A stretch of 64,000 nt of DNA. Origin: Ooceraea biroi. Lineage: Eukaryota; Arthropoda; Insecta; Hymenoptera; Formicidae. This document shows, piece by piece, positions 47,704 to 58,493 of this stretch; position 1 is the first letter of the stretch; each line of letters opens with the position of its first letter. Position numbers and translations under genes: made by a program. The notes under the pieces are model-generated. The model had not been told where the DNA came from. It made no database searches and saw only the letters and a list, made by a program, of their open reading frames with translations. The stretch spans positions 13,082,001 through 13,146,000 of the forward strand of contig NC_039506.1 of NCBI RefSeq assembly GCF_003672135.1, written 5' to 3'.

Positions 47704-50663
47704 TTATCTCTCTTCTTCAAAACTGGTCGATGGTAAATTACGTCGACGGGAAAGTGAAACCTCATTTTCACTATTCCTATCAATGAGCTCACTATGTTCG
47801 GCAAGACTGGTCGTATTACCAGCGGCCGCATCTGAAAAACATGAACAAGTTGTTAGAAACAAAATGCATTTATATTAATTTGAAATAAGCAAACGTGACT
47901 CACGTTCGTCAGCAAGTTTGGCGAGGCTCTTCATGAGAAATTGCTTATCCTGCGACTGCATAAGGAGCATGTCGGATAGAATTTGCAGCATTTCCTTGCT
48001 CGCTTCCGCCTTTGCTCGCAAACAATAGACCGCGATGCTTTAACATAAAAATATTGTTATCATTATTAATATATATAATTTTATAATTAATTATATATAA
48101 TTTTTATAATTATAATATTTTACATAAAATATTTACCACATGCCGACTAATATCGCGGCACCGGTTACCGGTCTCGCGAGTTCCGTGACAACGTTCCAGA
48201 ACGCGCTGTCTCTCTTCAAGAATAATATCCCGTCGACGATGAAATCCCAAGTGTGAACGTGGTCCCTGAACGGGCCGCAGTCATTGCTCTCCACGTTCGT
48301 GAGGACGTATCCTATCGTCAACAGCACGCCGATCATGCCGAGAAACGCGAGCGCCAGGAACAGCGTTTGCGTCTGTGCCGCGCGCCACGGTTGCGACGGC
48401 TGCTGGTAACACTTCCTTAGCTGGTACTTCTTCACGTAAAACGTGAAGGTCAGTTTTACCACGATTATGAGGGACATCAGCGGACTGAAGTAGAAGCCCA
48501 TCCAGAAGAGGGTCTGATTGTATATGAGATTCAGAGTGCTGCGAGCGATATCGAATTCCGGCCTGCCAACCCTCGTCGAGAGCCTCTTGTACAGCATAAA
48601 GCGGGCGAATTGCAGACACGCTCCGAGTACGGAAGCGATAAAGTCCAGCACGATCAGTCGGTAGATCTCTTCTCCCAAGTCCGTTTGCCAGCAGTGCGAC
48701 GTGCTGTGGATTATCCAGAAGGCGAACAACGTTCCGAGGATCGTTGCGGCAACCGCGTGATTTCTGACGACCGTCACGTAGAGCTCCGTACGTTTATTGT
48801 TGTAACGTTCTAGCAACGCCTAAAATTAATAATCTTGCTGTAATAAATATCTCCTGTTTGCGAAGATATATACATCTGCATATTATTTCGCCAATATAAT
48901 TAAAAATATTCTTACAACCAAGGAAACAATATATGAATGCTCACTAAGTAAGAAATAATCGCTGGAAAAATATGAATGATAACAGTAATGACAATCGGTA
49001 CAATCATCGCCGAGATGGTTCCAGACGCTTGCATGTCGTGATGGTCTAACAGCACCCAGACGAGCGCACCAATAGAACAAATCATAAGTAAAACAATAAT
49101 CGTCACAGCAAGTTGCCCGATAATCAATGAACACCTGGCGAGCCAGTTGAGACTGGTACGTTGTCTCATTTCCGCCAACAGCTCTTCCAGCTCCTTGTAA
49201 ATGGACGCCGATTGCAAAGTTGCGGTTTTCGGTGAGGATATGCTGAAGTCACATCCGCAAAATATCTTGTTACTGTACAAATCGTGTGCTTTGCCGCGCA
49301 ATTCAACGTACGACTTTCTATACGAAGTTATAACTCTAAAAAAGAATTTGTTGCAATTGTTAGACGAAAAATATTTGACATTTGGCTTGGTTCAAGGATT
49401 TTGAATACACATACTTGACAGAAAGTATAATAAATGTGACTACGTAGCACAGAAGCAGCGTTAGAAAGTAAGCGAACGGAATGCTGTATTTGGTTCCAAA
49501 TGAAGTGTCTATTGTGCCGTTGGAATAAAAGCCGTAATACATTATTGTGTGGGAGAAAAAACCCTGCAAACCAAAGCGTTGTGACACGCCCTATGTTACT
49601 TAAAACATGCTGCCTACAATACATATAATAACGACTACACTTACACTGCCTGTTAAAAAGTCCAATATCTGAATGTTATTCGGAACGTGTGTTTGGTCCA
49701 GTGATTGTGGAATGACAATAAAAGATATACTACAAACATAAAATAACTCTATTGTTTCATCTAGTGCAGTATCACATGTAAAAACATTATTGTTATCAAC
49801 TAAATAGTCATTATTTTTGTAAAATTTTGCCAGAATTTTAAATAATTTTAGAATAGTTCAACTTAATCAACATATTTTTATTGCGAGTTTCTGCGTTGCT
49901 TTGCAACGTGAGCAAGTCAAAATGCACTTACCTCAAAATGCAAGAAATTATATTGAGAAGGAGCAGCCATCTGAGAAACTTGAAGTATGTTGCTACACCG
50001 CTTCCACTGTGACTCTCGATGCTTTGTATTGTCCGCTGCCACAGTTCACATGTTGATAAGGAGTTCCGCAGAGCCATTCGCATCTGCAACAAACGAATTT
50101 AAGACTATCTTTTAGATTTTTATACACAAGTAATGCAAGTATAATGATTTCAGGAAAGGACAACGTCATCACCTTCGTGAACTTCAGGCTGATGTTATAC
50201 TTGAGCCACTTCCAGTAACTGATTGACTTCTTCGTTGTGTCTCGAGTGACAGTCGCTAACAATTGTGACTTGACAGATCTTTTTACAGTGAGACAGTACG
50301 GCATTGCCTTGAACGTTTCCATTCTGAATCGCTCTGACGCAGGATCGTCCTGCATGAACCGGTTGCTGGCCTGCAGGTGACTGGCAATCGCACTGGCACA
50401 CTCTTCGTTTGACATTTCAGTGGTATTGTGCATCCTTAGAGTGGTGTATGGAATGATGGAATTCAGACAATCTGGCATGTTGTATTCCTTGCTCTGTCCT
50501 AGAAATGCAACATTTTGACGTATATTTATCAATGGTTCTGCAAAATCTTGATATATCAGACTCAAAGGACATACTTACTTGGAAACTTGGCTGGTAACAA
50601 CTGTTGCATTTGAATGCGCTGATCAGAAAATTTGCGATGCTTTATTCGGCTGGTAGCAGACAT
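47704..50663 (-). CDS. Transmembrane channel-like (TMC) protein, TMC7 type, 9 exons
   Basis: Exons (minus): 50663-50579, 50537-50173, 50083-49932, 49729-49645, 49563-49415, 49335-48945, 48819-48137, 48037-47904 and 47831-47704 close in phase (2172 nt, 723 residues). Conserved TMC features are GSGVATYFKFLRWLLLLNII in the first membrane segment, ILDFLTGSGFFSHTIMYYGF, and the TMC domain CWQTDLGEEIYRLIVLDFI. The domain continues with EFDIARSTLNLIYNQTLFWM, FSPLMSLIIVVKLTFTFYVK and CGPFRDHVHTWDF. About ten hydrophobic segments are visible. TMC proteins form TMEM16-like dimeric membrane proteins, and TMC1/2 are the hair-cell mechanotransduction channels. This short protein resembles the TMC5/6/7/8 group rather than the long Drosophila Tmc. 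The ATG at 50663 (MSATSRIKHRKFSDQ) is the chosen start; an upstream exon cannot be excluded. Confidence 0.9.
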
Positions 50664-51873
50664 CCTGATACGATCGTGTGTGTCCCAACAAATATTGTGC
50701 ACCCTAAACAAAGATTTTATAAAGAAAATAATTATATTAAAAAAATGATTTTGTGGAATTTTGAAACTCACTTTCTGCCGCTAAGTGCGTTAATAAAGAG
50801 CAGCTATCGATCAGCGACCGTCATTCTTTTGTGAGTAACGAAGGCAAACAATAGATACTGACATTTTTACATCACACAATCTCTAGGAAATGTTTGATAC
50901 ACGACTAAAATCGATCTAAAGTAAAATCTGAATGTACACATTATTGATTATTGTGCCGGATTATTAATTAATCGTCATACAAAATACGTGCTGAACGATG
51001 CCTGAATTCCGGAGAATAACGCGAAATCATGCACGAATATCCATCACTCCACGATAGCTGACGACAGCTAACTCGACATCTTTTCGATCGATAACGCATC
51101 GATATTCCAACTTTAACGGTCAGAACTAATTTCTGGAATTTACAATCGTATTTGTGTGTTAAGTTAAAATGGGCAACGATTGTTCTCGCTGAATGCAATT
51201 TGCCTCAATAACAATGCTGACGTTAAAAACAACTTAATTTCAAAATTACTTCATATAGAATACAAGCTCTAATCAGTTCTAACCTAATTTCTTTGACTCG
51301 GTAATGTAGCTTCGCGTTGCAGATATGTCTCAGGAAAATGAACAAATATGCTAAAGGCTTATTTACCATTGTTTCGTGTTTATTGTATCGCGGTCGCGGA
51401 TGTATGTACAAAATGGATTCATTAAATTTACTTAACATTGGCGCGCAGTACAAATTTGAACTTCTGCGCGCCTTCATTATCAATGCGCTGTTTAACATAA
51501 TTTATATCTTATCGACAGGAAACCATAGAAAGATAGGAAGCACGATTCATTGATGTATGGAATTTTTATTCCCACTCATTTAGTGGTAATAAACATATTT
51601 AGAGAAATGAAAATGAGAAAGCATATGAAAAGCATATAATTATTGAACAAAATAAAGGTGCAACTCTGTCCTGCTGACAAATAGCTACTTAACTCTTACA
51701 ATTATTACAATTCTTACATATTAAAGCTAAATGATTAATTGCTACAACAACATATAACATTACATTAGACAGTCTCATCAAATTCCAGTCCAAACGCAGT
51801 GATCAAAATGGTTTTTAGAGATATTTAGTCTTAGGAAAGGAGGTAAAAAATGTGCATTAATTTTTAGCACAAT
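50664..51873. other. Intergenic, TMC upstream region
   Basis: No known domain is seen. Short ORFs at 50968-51553 are unassigned. It ends where the inverted duplication begins at 51874. Confidence 0.55.
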
Positions 51874-52276
51874 GCCTGCGGATATACATATAGGTGACAA
51901 GAAATTGGAAACACTGTTGTATGATTTCTATAAATGTTTGGAAAAGCTTTTTAAAAGATTCAAATTATTGTCGGGTGTGCGAGAACGTTCATTACAGTGT
52001 CTCATGTTCTGTGTCATGGCCAAAGCGGAATTCAAAGAATGTGTTGTTGAGAAATATTTCACAATTACAAAGGATGGTGAGCCAGAGAGATATGGTTACA
52101 TAGACATGTGGATGTACCACAAAGATGAATTTGCTGTTATTTGGGAGTTTGGGTCAAACAAAAAAACATCAGATCATGCTATGAAAGATATACTTGAAGT
52201 TGTTCCACCAAAAAAGGTAGCCTATGTTGAAATATTTCAACATAGGCTGTGTTCCAAAATTCACGGCCAGTACTGA
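51874..52276 (+). pseudogene. Partial copy of a PD-(D/E)XK nuclease-like domain (plus arm)
   Basis: The ORF begins PADIHIGDKKLETLLYDFYK and is essentially identical at protein level to the C-terminal part of the minus-strand gene at 52327-52714 (about 120 residues). The core GEPERYGYIDMWMYHKDEFA then VIWEFGSNKK resembles the D...ExK layout of the PDDEXK_9 nuclease-like family, with Gly where the catalytic Lys would be. The N-terminal half of the gene is absent upstream of 51874. It is therefore a truncated inverted duplicate and lacks its own promoter, although the ATG at 51872 opens the frame. Confidence 0.65.
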
Positions 52277-52323
52277 AACTCTATAGTTTATGTCACATAC
52301 ACTATAGCTTTTCAGCACTGACA
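52264..52323. repeat. Hairpin repeat, copy 2, at the centre of the inverted duplication
   Basis: The sequence GGCCAGTACTGAAA through CTATAGTTTATGTCACATAC to TTTTCAGCACTGACAG closely matches the hairpin at 13345-13406. It lies exactly between the two arms. An insertion of a small palindromic element in the 3' end of the gene could have seeded the inverted duplication. Confidence 0.7.
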
Positions 52324-53174
52324 GTGAATTTTGTAACATAGCCTATGTTGAAATATTTCAACATAGGCTACCTTTTTTGGTGGAACAACTTCAAGTATAT
52401 CTTTCATAGCATGATCTGATGTTTTTTTGTTTGACCCAAACTCCCAAATAACAGCAAATTCATCTTTGTGGTACATCCACATGTCTATGTAACCATATCT
52501 CTCTGGCTCACCATCCTTTGTAATTGTGAAATATTTCTCAACAACACATTCTTTGAATTCCGCTTTGGCCATGACACAGAACATGAGACACTGTAATGAA
52601 CGTTCTCGCACACCCGACAATAATTTGAATCTTTTAAAAAGCTTTTCCAAACATTTATAGAAATCATACAACAGTGTTTCCAATTTCTTGTCACCTATAT
52701 GTATATCCGCAGGCGCTGTTTCATTGAACCATAAATCTTGACATGGAAGTATGTTAACATAGTGTTATATGCATCGTGAATCTCTTCATTAGGAATTTTT
52801 ACAATAACTTCTTTCCTAATTCTTAAAGGTTCCTCATTATCTCCAGGGCTACAGTTAGGATCGTGAGAAAGATACCCTTGTTCAAGGAAAAATGTAAATA
52901 CTATTGTTAGATCAAGTTCATCAACATCAAAAGGCTGACTTGCCAGTACTTTTAATCTCAACTGAAAGATGTCAGCAAGTTCGGTTACATTTACTTTTTT
53001 AAGGGGCTTGAATTCTTTGGATCCGCCTCCCATTAGAACAAGCATGTCTTCCTGAATAGAAGAATGTTTGAGGATACCAGCAAATTCGCGAATAAAAGAG
53101 GAGCCATCCCAAAAATCTAAATTTTCGTCAGATTGGTTCAAGTGATGCCGCACATAGTGAAGGACAGAGCACAA
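52312..53174 (-). pseudogene. AAA-ATPase-like / PD-(D/E)XK nuclease-like gene, N-truncated and frameshifted
   Basis: On the minus strand 53174-52695 reads CSVLHYVRHHLNQSDENLDF, then WDGSSFIREFAGILKHSSIQ, FFLEQGYLSHDP and KIPNEEIHDAYNTMLTYFHV. This is the layout of the C-terminal part of the AAA-ATPase_like family (a W..GS.FI segment, an F..GYL turn, an IPNEEI motif). A frameshift near 52720 then leads into the PDDEXK_9-like segment shared with the plus arm (FNETAPADIHIGDKKLETLL onward). The N-terminal P-loop ATPase half is missing. Such proteins are common in bacteria and patchy in eukaryotes; their role in insects is unknown. The family call is from motif memory. It could instead be an active gene with an unseen intron at the frameshift. 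Confidence 0.55.
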
Positions 53175-53199
53175 TTATCGCCGAGATGGTTCCAGACGC
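53171..53199. repeat. 29-nt patch of TMC exon sequence
   Basis: These 29 nt match 49000-49028, inside TMC exon 6, at 28 of 29 positions and in the same orientation (core CGCCGAGATGGTTCCAGACG). It sits exactly between the nuclease-like gene and the 53200 inverted repeat, like templated filler at a repair junction. Confidence 0.8.
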
Positions 53200-53419
53200 G
53201 TATTAATTATTTTTACATCATACGTTTCAATGTACTCGATTATGGAAGAAGAGACAAAAATCAACACAAGTGTGTGTGATTTCCACCTCTGATTCACCAA
53301 GCGACCGATAGATGGCCGGCCAGACGTGACGTTCTCGCAAGCAACATTTGCGTTATCACCTTACAAATAACCATCCGCAAAACCGATCTAGCATTCTTTT
53401 CTTCTTCTCTTCTTTTGAA
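53200..53419 (-). repeat. 220-bp inverted repeat, left copy (promoter/5'UTR-like)
   Basis: It is the reverse complement of 57576-57795 at roughly 90-95% identity, including GATAGATGGCCGGCCAGACG and TACATCATACGTTTCAATGT. On the minus strand it lies directly upstream of the nuclease-like ORF, so it may be that gene's promoter or leader. Confidence 0.75.
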
Positions 53420-53639
53420 TGCCGATGCTGAAATAAGTCGACGCCGTGCACAGCGGTTTCCCTTCCCGATCCCAGCACCCCATCACTGATATCAGTTCAC
53501 GCGACATTTACAAAACGATTTTACTGATAGTATTTTCATTCTTCAATATCTTTGAAGAACATCTTATGGATGTCTTTCGGATATCTGTGTGCTGTCTGGG
53601 TATTAATCTACGCGCTTATAATGGGTTTTTCGAACGGAT

Positions 53640-53830
53640 TTTGAGCGCGCTTTGAGCGCTATAAAACTGCATTTTTCCTGCGCTGGTCTTACGCGCTTAT
53701 AAAATGCTTTTTCTAGTGGATTTTGATAGCGCTTTTAAAGCGCTAACATGCTTTTAAAGCGCTAAAAAATAGCGCTGAATTCATGCACTCGCAGTTAGCG
53801 CTTTCAAAGCACTTTTCAGGTGCTGTTGTG
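53640..53830. repeat. Cluster of AGCGCT/GCGCTTT motifs
   Basis: AGCGCT-type palindromes (AGCGCT, TAGCGC, GCGCTTTAAAGCGC variants) recur at least eight times within about 190 bp, with irregular spacing. This is far above expectation for AT-rich flanks. Confidence 0.6.
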
Positions 53831-54570
53831 TTACGTGGGCACATAACTTGAGAGCAGTTTGGCAGCAGAAATTGAGCAGATTCTGTACATAATCAGCTGT
53901 TAAAATGACCCCTAATCCATACTGCTATTTAAATTGCTATTTTTCTTTATTTTCAATGGGAAAGAAATGCAAAATTGAAAAGAAATACACAATAATAAGA
54001 ATGAAATATATATCTAGTAAAAACAATGTGAGCAATATGGTTAAATTAAAGTACATTTGGCTTGATGTGTTTTTCTGACAGTTCGTTGCATAATCTCTCT
54101 CTTATTGTTAATTTATTCTAATCTGAAGTCCGAATTTTGCTTTCGAACTTCAGATTGCTTGCGGTGTGCGTGGACGTTGTCCATGGGAGCGTCTGTGCCG
54201 CAAGTACAAAAATTTTCAGAAAAATTAATATTATCATGCCAAGGAGCGTATATTAACTTATATAACTGTCAGGCTAAATCTTAACGTCGAGTAAGAACTC
54301 GACGTATGCACCGCATAGCGGTGCGGAGCGAAACCGCATATTCCTATCTGTTTAAATTTGAATTGTGTTAAAAACTGCAGATTCTGCTCGGTTTCTGCTA
54401 CCAATCTGCTCACATTGCCTGTCAGCAGACACTATTGCATTTTTGATAACAGTTTGATAACATCATCTGAAAGAGCAACTTCTGTATAAACTCTGTTGCC
54501 TTTCTGACATCAAAAATTTACTGCAGACACTGCTCAGAATTTGTTCGTGCAGGTTTGGCTATCTGGGAAG
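53831..54570. other. Unassigned repeat-rich DNA
   Basis: No gene seen. Two perfect short hairpins occur side by side at about 54286-54330 (CGTCGAG/CTCGACG and GCACCGC/GCGGTGC), possibly the end of a transposon. Confidence 0.45.
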
Positions 54571-55000
54571 GTGATCCTGGAGTGACTAGTGAAAAGTGTT
54601 GCCAATTGCACACCCACATATACAAAAATTACAGTTGAAATGCTTTTTATAAAAATTTCGCAATTTGTACGCACAAAATCGCGGTTGTTTACAATCGGAA
54701 TAAAATAAAGGAATATAATGAAGCTTTTCGAAGTGACTTTAGAAGTGTAATAAAAAAGAATAGTATAAATAAAAATCTTGCATGTATGTATAAGTATGTA
54801 CAAGATTTTTATTTATACTATTCTTTTTTATTACACTTCTAAAGTCACTTCGAAAAGCTTCATTATATTCCTTTATTTTATCCCGATTGTAAACAACCGC
54901 AATTTTGTGTGTACAAATTGCGAAATTTTTATAAAAAGCATTTTTTTGTGCAAATGGCAGCACCATCGCGAAAAAATTCCCTAGTCACTCCAGCATCCCC
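54571..55000. mobile_element. TTAA-type palindromic MITE, copy 1 (430 bp)
   Basis: The left end is GTGATCCTGGAGTGACTAGTG and the right end (reverse complement) is GGGGATGCTGGAGTGACTAG. The element is a near-complete palindrome folding around 54790, so the same peptide can be read from both strands. TTAA follows the right end at 55001; the left flank has decayed. TTAA targets suggest piggyBac or Kolobok relatives. Confidence 0.7.
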
Positions 55001-55004
55001 TTAA

Positions 55005-55085
55005 TTGGCTAGCAGATAGAGAAGTTTAAAATTCTCTATAGAATTTTTAGGGATCTTAAAACTTCTCTATCTGATAGCCAATTAA
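55005..55085. repeat. Small palindrome next to the TTAA MITE
   Basis: TTGGCTAGCAGATAGAGAAG and its inverted partner CTTCTCTATCTGATAGCCAA form an 80-bp hairpin. It may be a separate minimal MITE. Confidence 0.6.
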
Positions 55086-55270
55086 TACGTCCGACAAAGT
55101 TTGTCGTACGACACATGAAATATTAACCTAATTCAGCTGAAGTTATATAAATATATATTAAAATTCACATTTTTCTTACCTTTATTACTGCATATGATAT
55201 TGCGTGCCGATTACATATAGTATAATCACAGGTTTCATAAGATCACAACTTTCATAAGATTAATGTGTAT

Positions 55271-55860
55271 TACCAGCCTGAGAGCGGCTAGGCCACCGTT
55301 TACGCCCATATTTTTGCATTGAGAAATTTGAGAAATACAACACCGAATGTGAACTTACTCTTCTTTCATTATGAAAAAAGATCATGTGCATGTTAAATGG
55401 AATGTAAGTTCACATTTGGTGTTCAAGGTCGATAGATGGAGGAACTGGCGAAGTAAGGGCCTCGCATCCACTTCACACGATTTGACCCGAAAATGGCGGC
55501 GAAATGTAGGTTATTCTCATTTTATGCGGGATACATTAGTAAGAACGGTGAAGTATTTTTGCATAAATGCAGGTTTTGGCAAAACAACCTGGCATTTTTG
55601 TTTCACAACACTCTGTTCACTTTGTTGTCGACTTTGCCTGCTGACTGACATACACATCAATACACATGTACATATCATGATACTACGTGTATGTACATAC
55701 ATACATACATACATACTCGCTGTCCCGAAAATGGCGGTCATGCGAGGACCTTACTTCGCCAGTTCCTCCATCTATCGACCTTGTTGGTGTTGTATTTCTC
55801 AAATTTCTCAATGCAAAAATATGGGCGGCCTGGCCGCTCTCAGGTTCCTCTCTGGTATTA
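55271..55860. mobile_element. Inverted-repeat element of about 590 bp
   Basis: The outer arms share CCTGAGAGCGGC and CATATTTTTGCATTGAGAAA (left about 55277-55345, right about 55790-55845). An inner pair, CGATAGATGGAGGAACTGGC, lies at 55429 and is inverted at 55759. A CATA microsatellite sits inside at 55693-55714. There is no transposase ORF, and the superfamily is not assigned. Confidence 0.6.
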
Positions 55861-56084
55861 TACAACACACAATGTGCAATACATGAACTCGATGAATATT
55901 CTAAAATCGTTCTGAACGAATATTCTAAAAACGTTCACGAAGAATATTCTATAAACATTCTTCTTTATTATGAATATACGATATCTAATTGTAACATTCT
56001 ACGTATCATTATAGAATATTCAATTTGAATATTCTGAAATTAAGAACATTTGCACTCCATAAGAATATTCATAGAACTATGGCC

Positions 56085-56220
56085 GGTATTCATAGTCGGA
56101 TCTTATATTTAAGACCGTCTTAAGTGTACTTCAGATACTCTGTAGCCAATGAAATGAGCTATACAGCATCTGCAGATAAACTTAAGACGATTTTAAATAT
56201 AAGATCCGACTATGAATACC
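56085..56220. mobile_element. 136-bp MITE with GGTATTCATAG ends
   Basis: The left arm GGTATTCATAGTCGGATCTT and right arm AAGATCCGACTATGAATACC are perfectly complementary at the ends. Further pairing (TTAAGAC/GTCTTAA) lies inside. The target duplication is unclear. Confidence 0.75.
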
Positions 56221-56269
56221 AGCCTATGTGACCGCCGTATAGTTAGCAGACAAATATGATAAATCTTTT

Positions 56270-57005
56270 TTTTATTGCAATCGTTTGGGAATCGTTTGGG
56301 AAAGTTTAGGAAACCACTTTTAGAGTTTGGGAAATAATAGTTTTTTAATAATTAATGAAAATTAGTTGAGTATATAGTTAGCAGACATCATTCCAAATAA
56401 TTTTCTTTTTCGCTTATTTCAACGCCAAATCATTTGGGAAATACGCCTATAATGTTTTCAGAGTTTGGGAAATAATGATTTCCTCTCAAAATCGAGTTGA
56501 AAGTCATCACCCAGACGTGCAGTATAATCTAGAGACTTTTTGACTATAGGTTATATAATGGAAAAACGTTTATAATCTTTGATATGTCTCATTGTTTTCC
56601 ATTTCAATAATTTGGGAATCGTTTGGGAAAGTTTAGGAAACCACTTTTAGAGTTTGGGAAATAATAGTTTTTTAATAATTAATGAAAATTAGTTGAGCGT
56701 ATAGTTATCATTCCAAATAGTGTTCTTTTTCGCTTCTTTCAACGCCAAATCATTTGGGAAATACGCCTGTAATGTTTTTAGAGTTTGGGAAATAATAATT
56801 GCATCTCAAAATAAAGTTTCATGTCATCAACCAGACTTCAAGCCAAAACGCTAGGGATTTTTTGACCATGCCCTATATAATGGAAAATGTTTATAATCTT
56901 CGATATATCTCATTGTTTTCTAATGTTTTCTATTGCAATCATTTGGGAATCGTTTGGGCAAGTTAAGGAAGGCACTTTCACAGTTTGGGAAGCAATAATT
57001 TTTAT
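56270..57005. repeat. Tandem repeat of ~328-bp units, 2.2 copies
   Basis: The phrase TTTGGGAATCGTTTGGGAAA begins at 56284 and 56611 and recurs slightly diverged at 56942, giving periods of 327 and 331 bp. Downstream phrases such as AGAGTTTGGGAAATAATAG repeat with the same spacing. The short motif TTTGGGAA is itself reiterated within each unit. It ends at the TTAA flank of the next MITE. Confidence 0.8.
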
Positions 57006-57238
57006 AATTAAGGGGATCCTGGAGTGACTAGTGAAACAGTGTTGCCATTTGCACTCATACACATACAAAAATTACAGTTGAAATGCTTTTTATAAAAATT
57101 TCGCAATTTGTACACACAAAAATTGCGGCGGCCACCACTCGGGATAAAATAAAGAAATATAATGAAGCATTTCGAAGTGACTTTGGAAGCATAATAAAAA
57201 AGAAAGGTGTATTCTCCTTTACGGAATACAGAATACAT

Positions 57239-58011
57239 CCTAGGCAGCACACATTGGTTTCAAAACCGTTTCATAAACGTTTTGCCGTAACGTTTCATAA
57301 CCATTTTATTGAAACGTTTATTTAGGAGAAAAATGTCCAACGAAAAAACGTTAGGAGAAACGTTTCTTTTTCGGCAAAAAAACGTTTCAGAAACCATCAG
57401 AAAAATATTTATCATTCTATATATCAGTGCCTCAAAGATAGACAGAGTTAAGTCACATTTTTGTAAAAAACTAGATTTTTATATTTTATGAATTACTCTC
57501 TAAATTTCGTGTAGTGGAATCTCACTCTTTTGAAATATCACTTCAAGTAATAGTGATCTCAAAAGTTTCAAAAGAAAAGAAGAAGAAAAGAGTGTTGGAT
57601 CGGTTTTCCGGATGGTTATTTATAAGGTGATAACACAAATGTTACTTGCGAGAACGTCACGTCTGGCCGGCCATCTATCGGTCGCTTGGTGAATCAGAGG
57701 TGGGAATCACACACACTTGTGTTGATTTTTGTCTCTTCTTCCATAATCGAGTACATTGAAACGTATGATGTAAAAATAATTAATACTCGCAAAGTAAGTA
57801 GAAATTACTATTTTTTCTATATTAATTATATAATTTCAAATCAATTTAATAAAACACATTTTTCGTTTCTGTGGAAACGTGAAAAATACGTTTTTAAAAT
57901 TTAGGTCTAAAAACGGTTTCTATTTAAACCGTTTCTTAAATGGTACTTTATGTTTCTTAGACATTAGATACGTCTAAGAAACATATATTAGGCTAACATG
58001 TGCTGCCTGGG
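57239..58011. mobile_element. Nested element with CCYAGGCAGCACA ends
   Basis: The left end is CCTAGGCAGCACACATTGG and the right end (reverse complement) is CCCAGGCAGCACATGTTAG. The interior is rich in AAACGTTTC motifs (57265-57395 and 57860-57940). It also contains the 57576-57795 repeat copy, so this element may have captured that segment. Confidence 0.65.
57576..57795 (+). repeat. 220-bp inverted repeat, right copy
   Basis: Inverted match to 53200-53419. Its plus-strand 3' edge runs into CGCAAA then GTAAGTAG, a good splice donor. This is compatible with the segment being a promoter plus non-coding first exon. Confidence 0.65.
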
Positions 58012-58493
58012 ATATAAACTTTCTTACTTTAATATTATTAATATTTTATACTGGGAAAGTATATGCTTGGGTGGAAGAGCACGAGAGGACGGGCTTCACC
58101 CGTCACCTAGTACTCTTCCACATAAAAAAAATAACAAAACTTTCAGATGACCAAAAGTACTGCGTGGAAGTTACAATATAGAACCTTGCTTTGCGTGGAA
58201 CCTCGCTTCACATGAATTGAAAATCTATTTGGAATCGTACTAATTTGCATTGCAAGTACAATTAGTACGATTCCAAATACAGGTTTTTAATTCATGTGAA
58301 GCGAGGTTCCACGCAAAGCAAGGTTCTATATTGTAACTTCCACGCAGTACTTTTGGTCATCTGAAAGTTTTGTTATTTTTTTTACGTGGAAGAGTACTAG
58401 GTGACGGGCGAAGCCCGTCCCCTCGTGCTCTTCCACCCAAGCATATACTTTCCCAGTATAAAAAATTAATAATATTACAGTAAGGAAGTTTAT
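58012..58493. mobile_element. ~480-bp near-perfect palindrome
   Basis: The arms starting ATATAAACTTTCTTACT and containing ACTGGGAAAGTATATGCTTG pair base for base with the right half, around a centre near 58250 (TTGCATTGCAAG). It includes GGACGGGCTTCACCCGTC, which is itself self-complementary. The low divergence between arms suggests recent origin. Confidence 0.75.

Larger units (their letters stand above)
51874..52714. repeat. Near-identical inverted duplication, 387/388-bp arms
   Basis: The plus-strand arm 51874-52260 and the minus-strand arm 52327-52714 keep exact register (paired coordinates sum to 104588) with almost no differences, so the duplication is recent or gene-converted. The 66-bp spacer is itself a hairpin repeat. 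Transcripts through it would fold into a roughly 390-bp double-stranded RNA. Confidence 0.85.

Noticed and set aside
54534..54984. Two nearly identical small proteins on opposite strands
   Set aside because: They are the two halves of one palindromic MITE, not duplicated genes.
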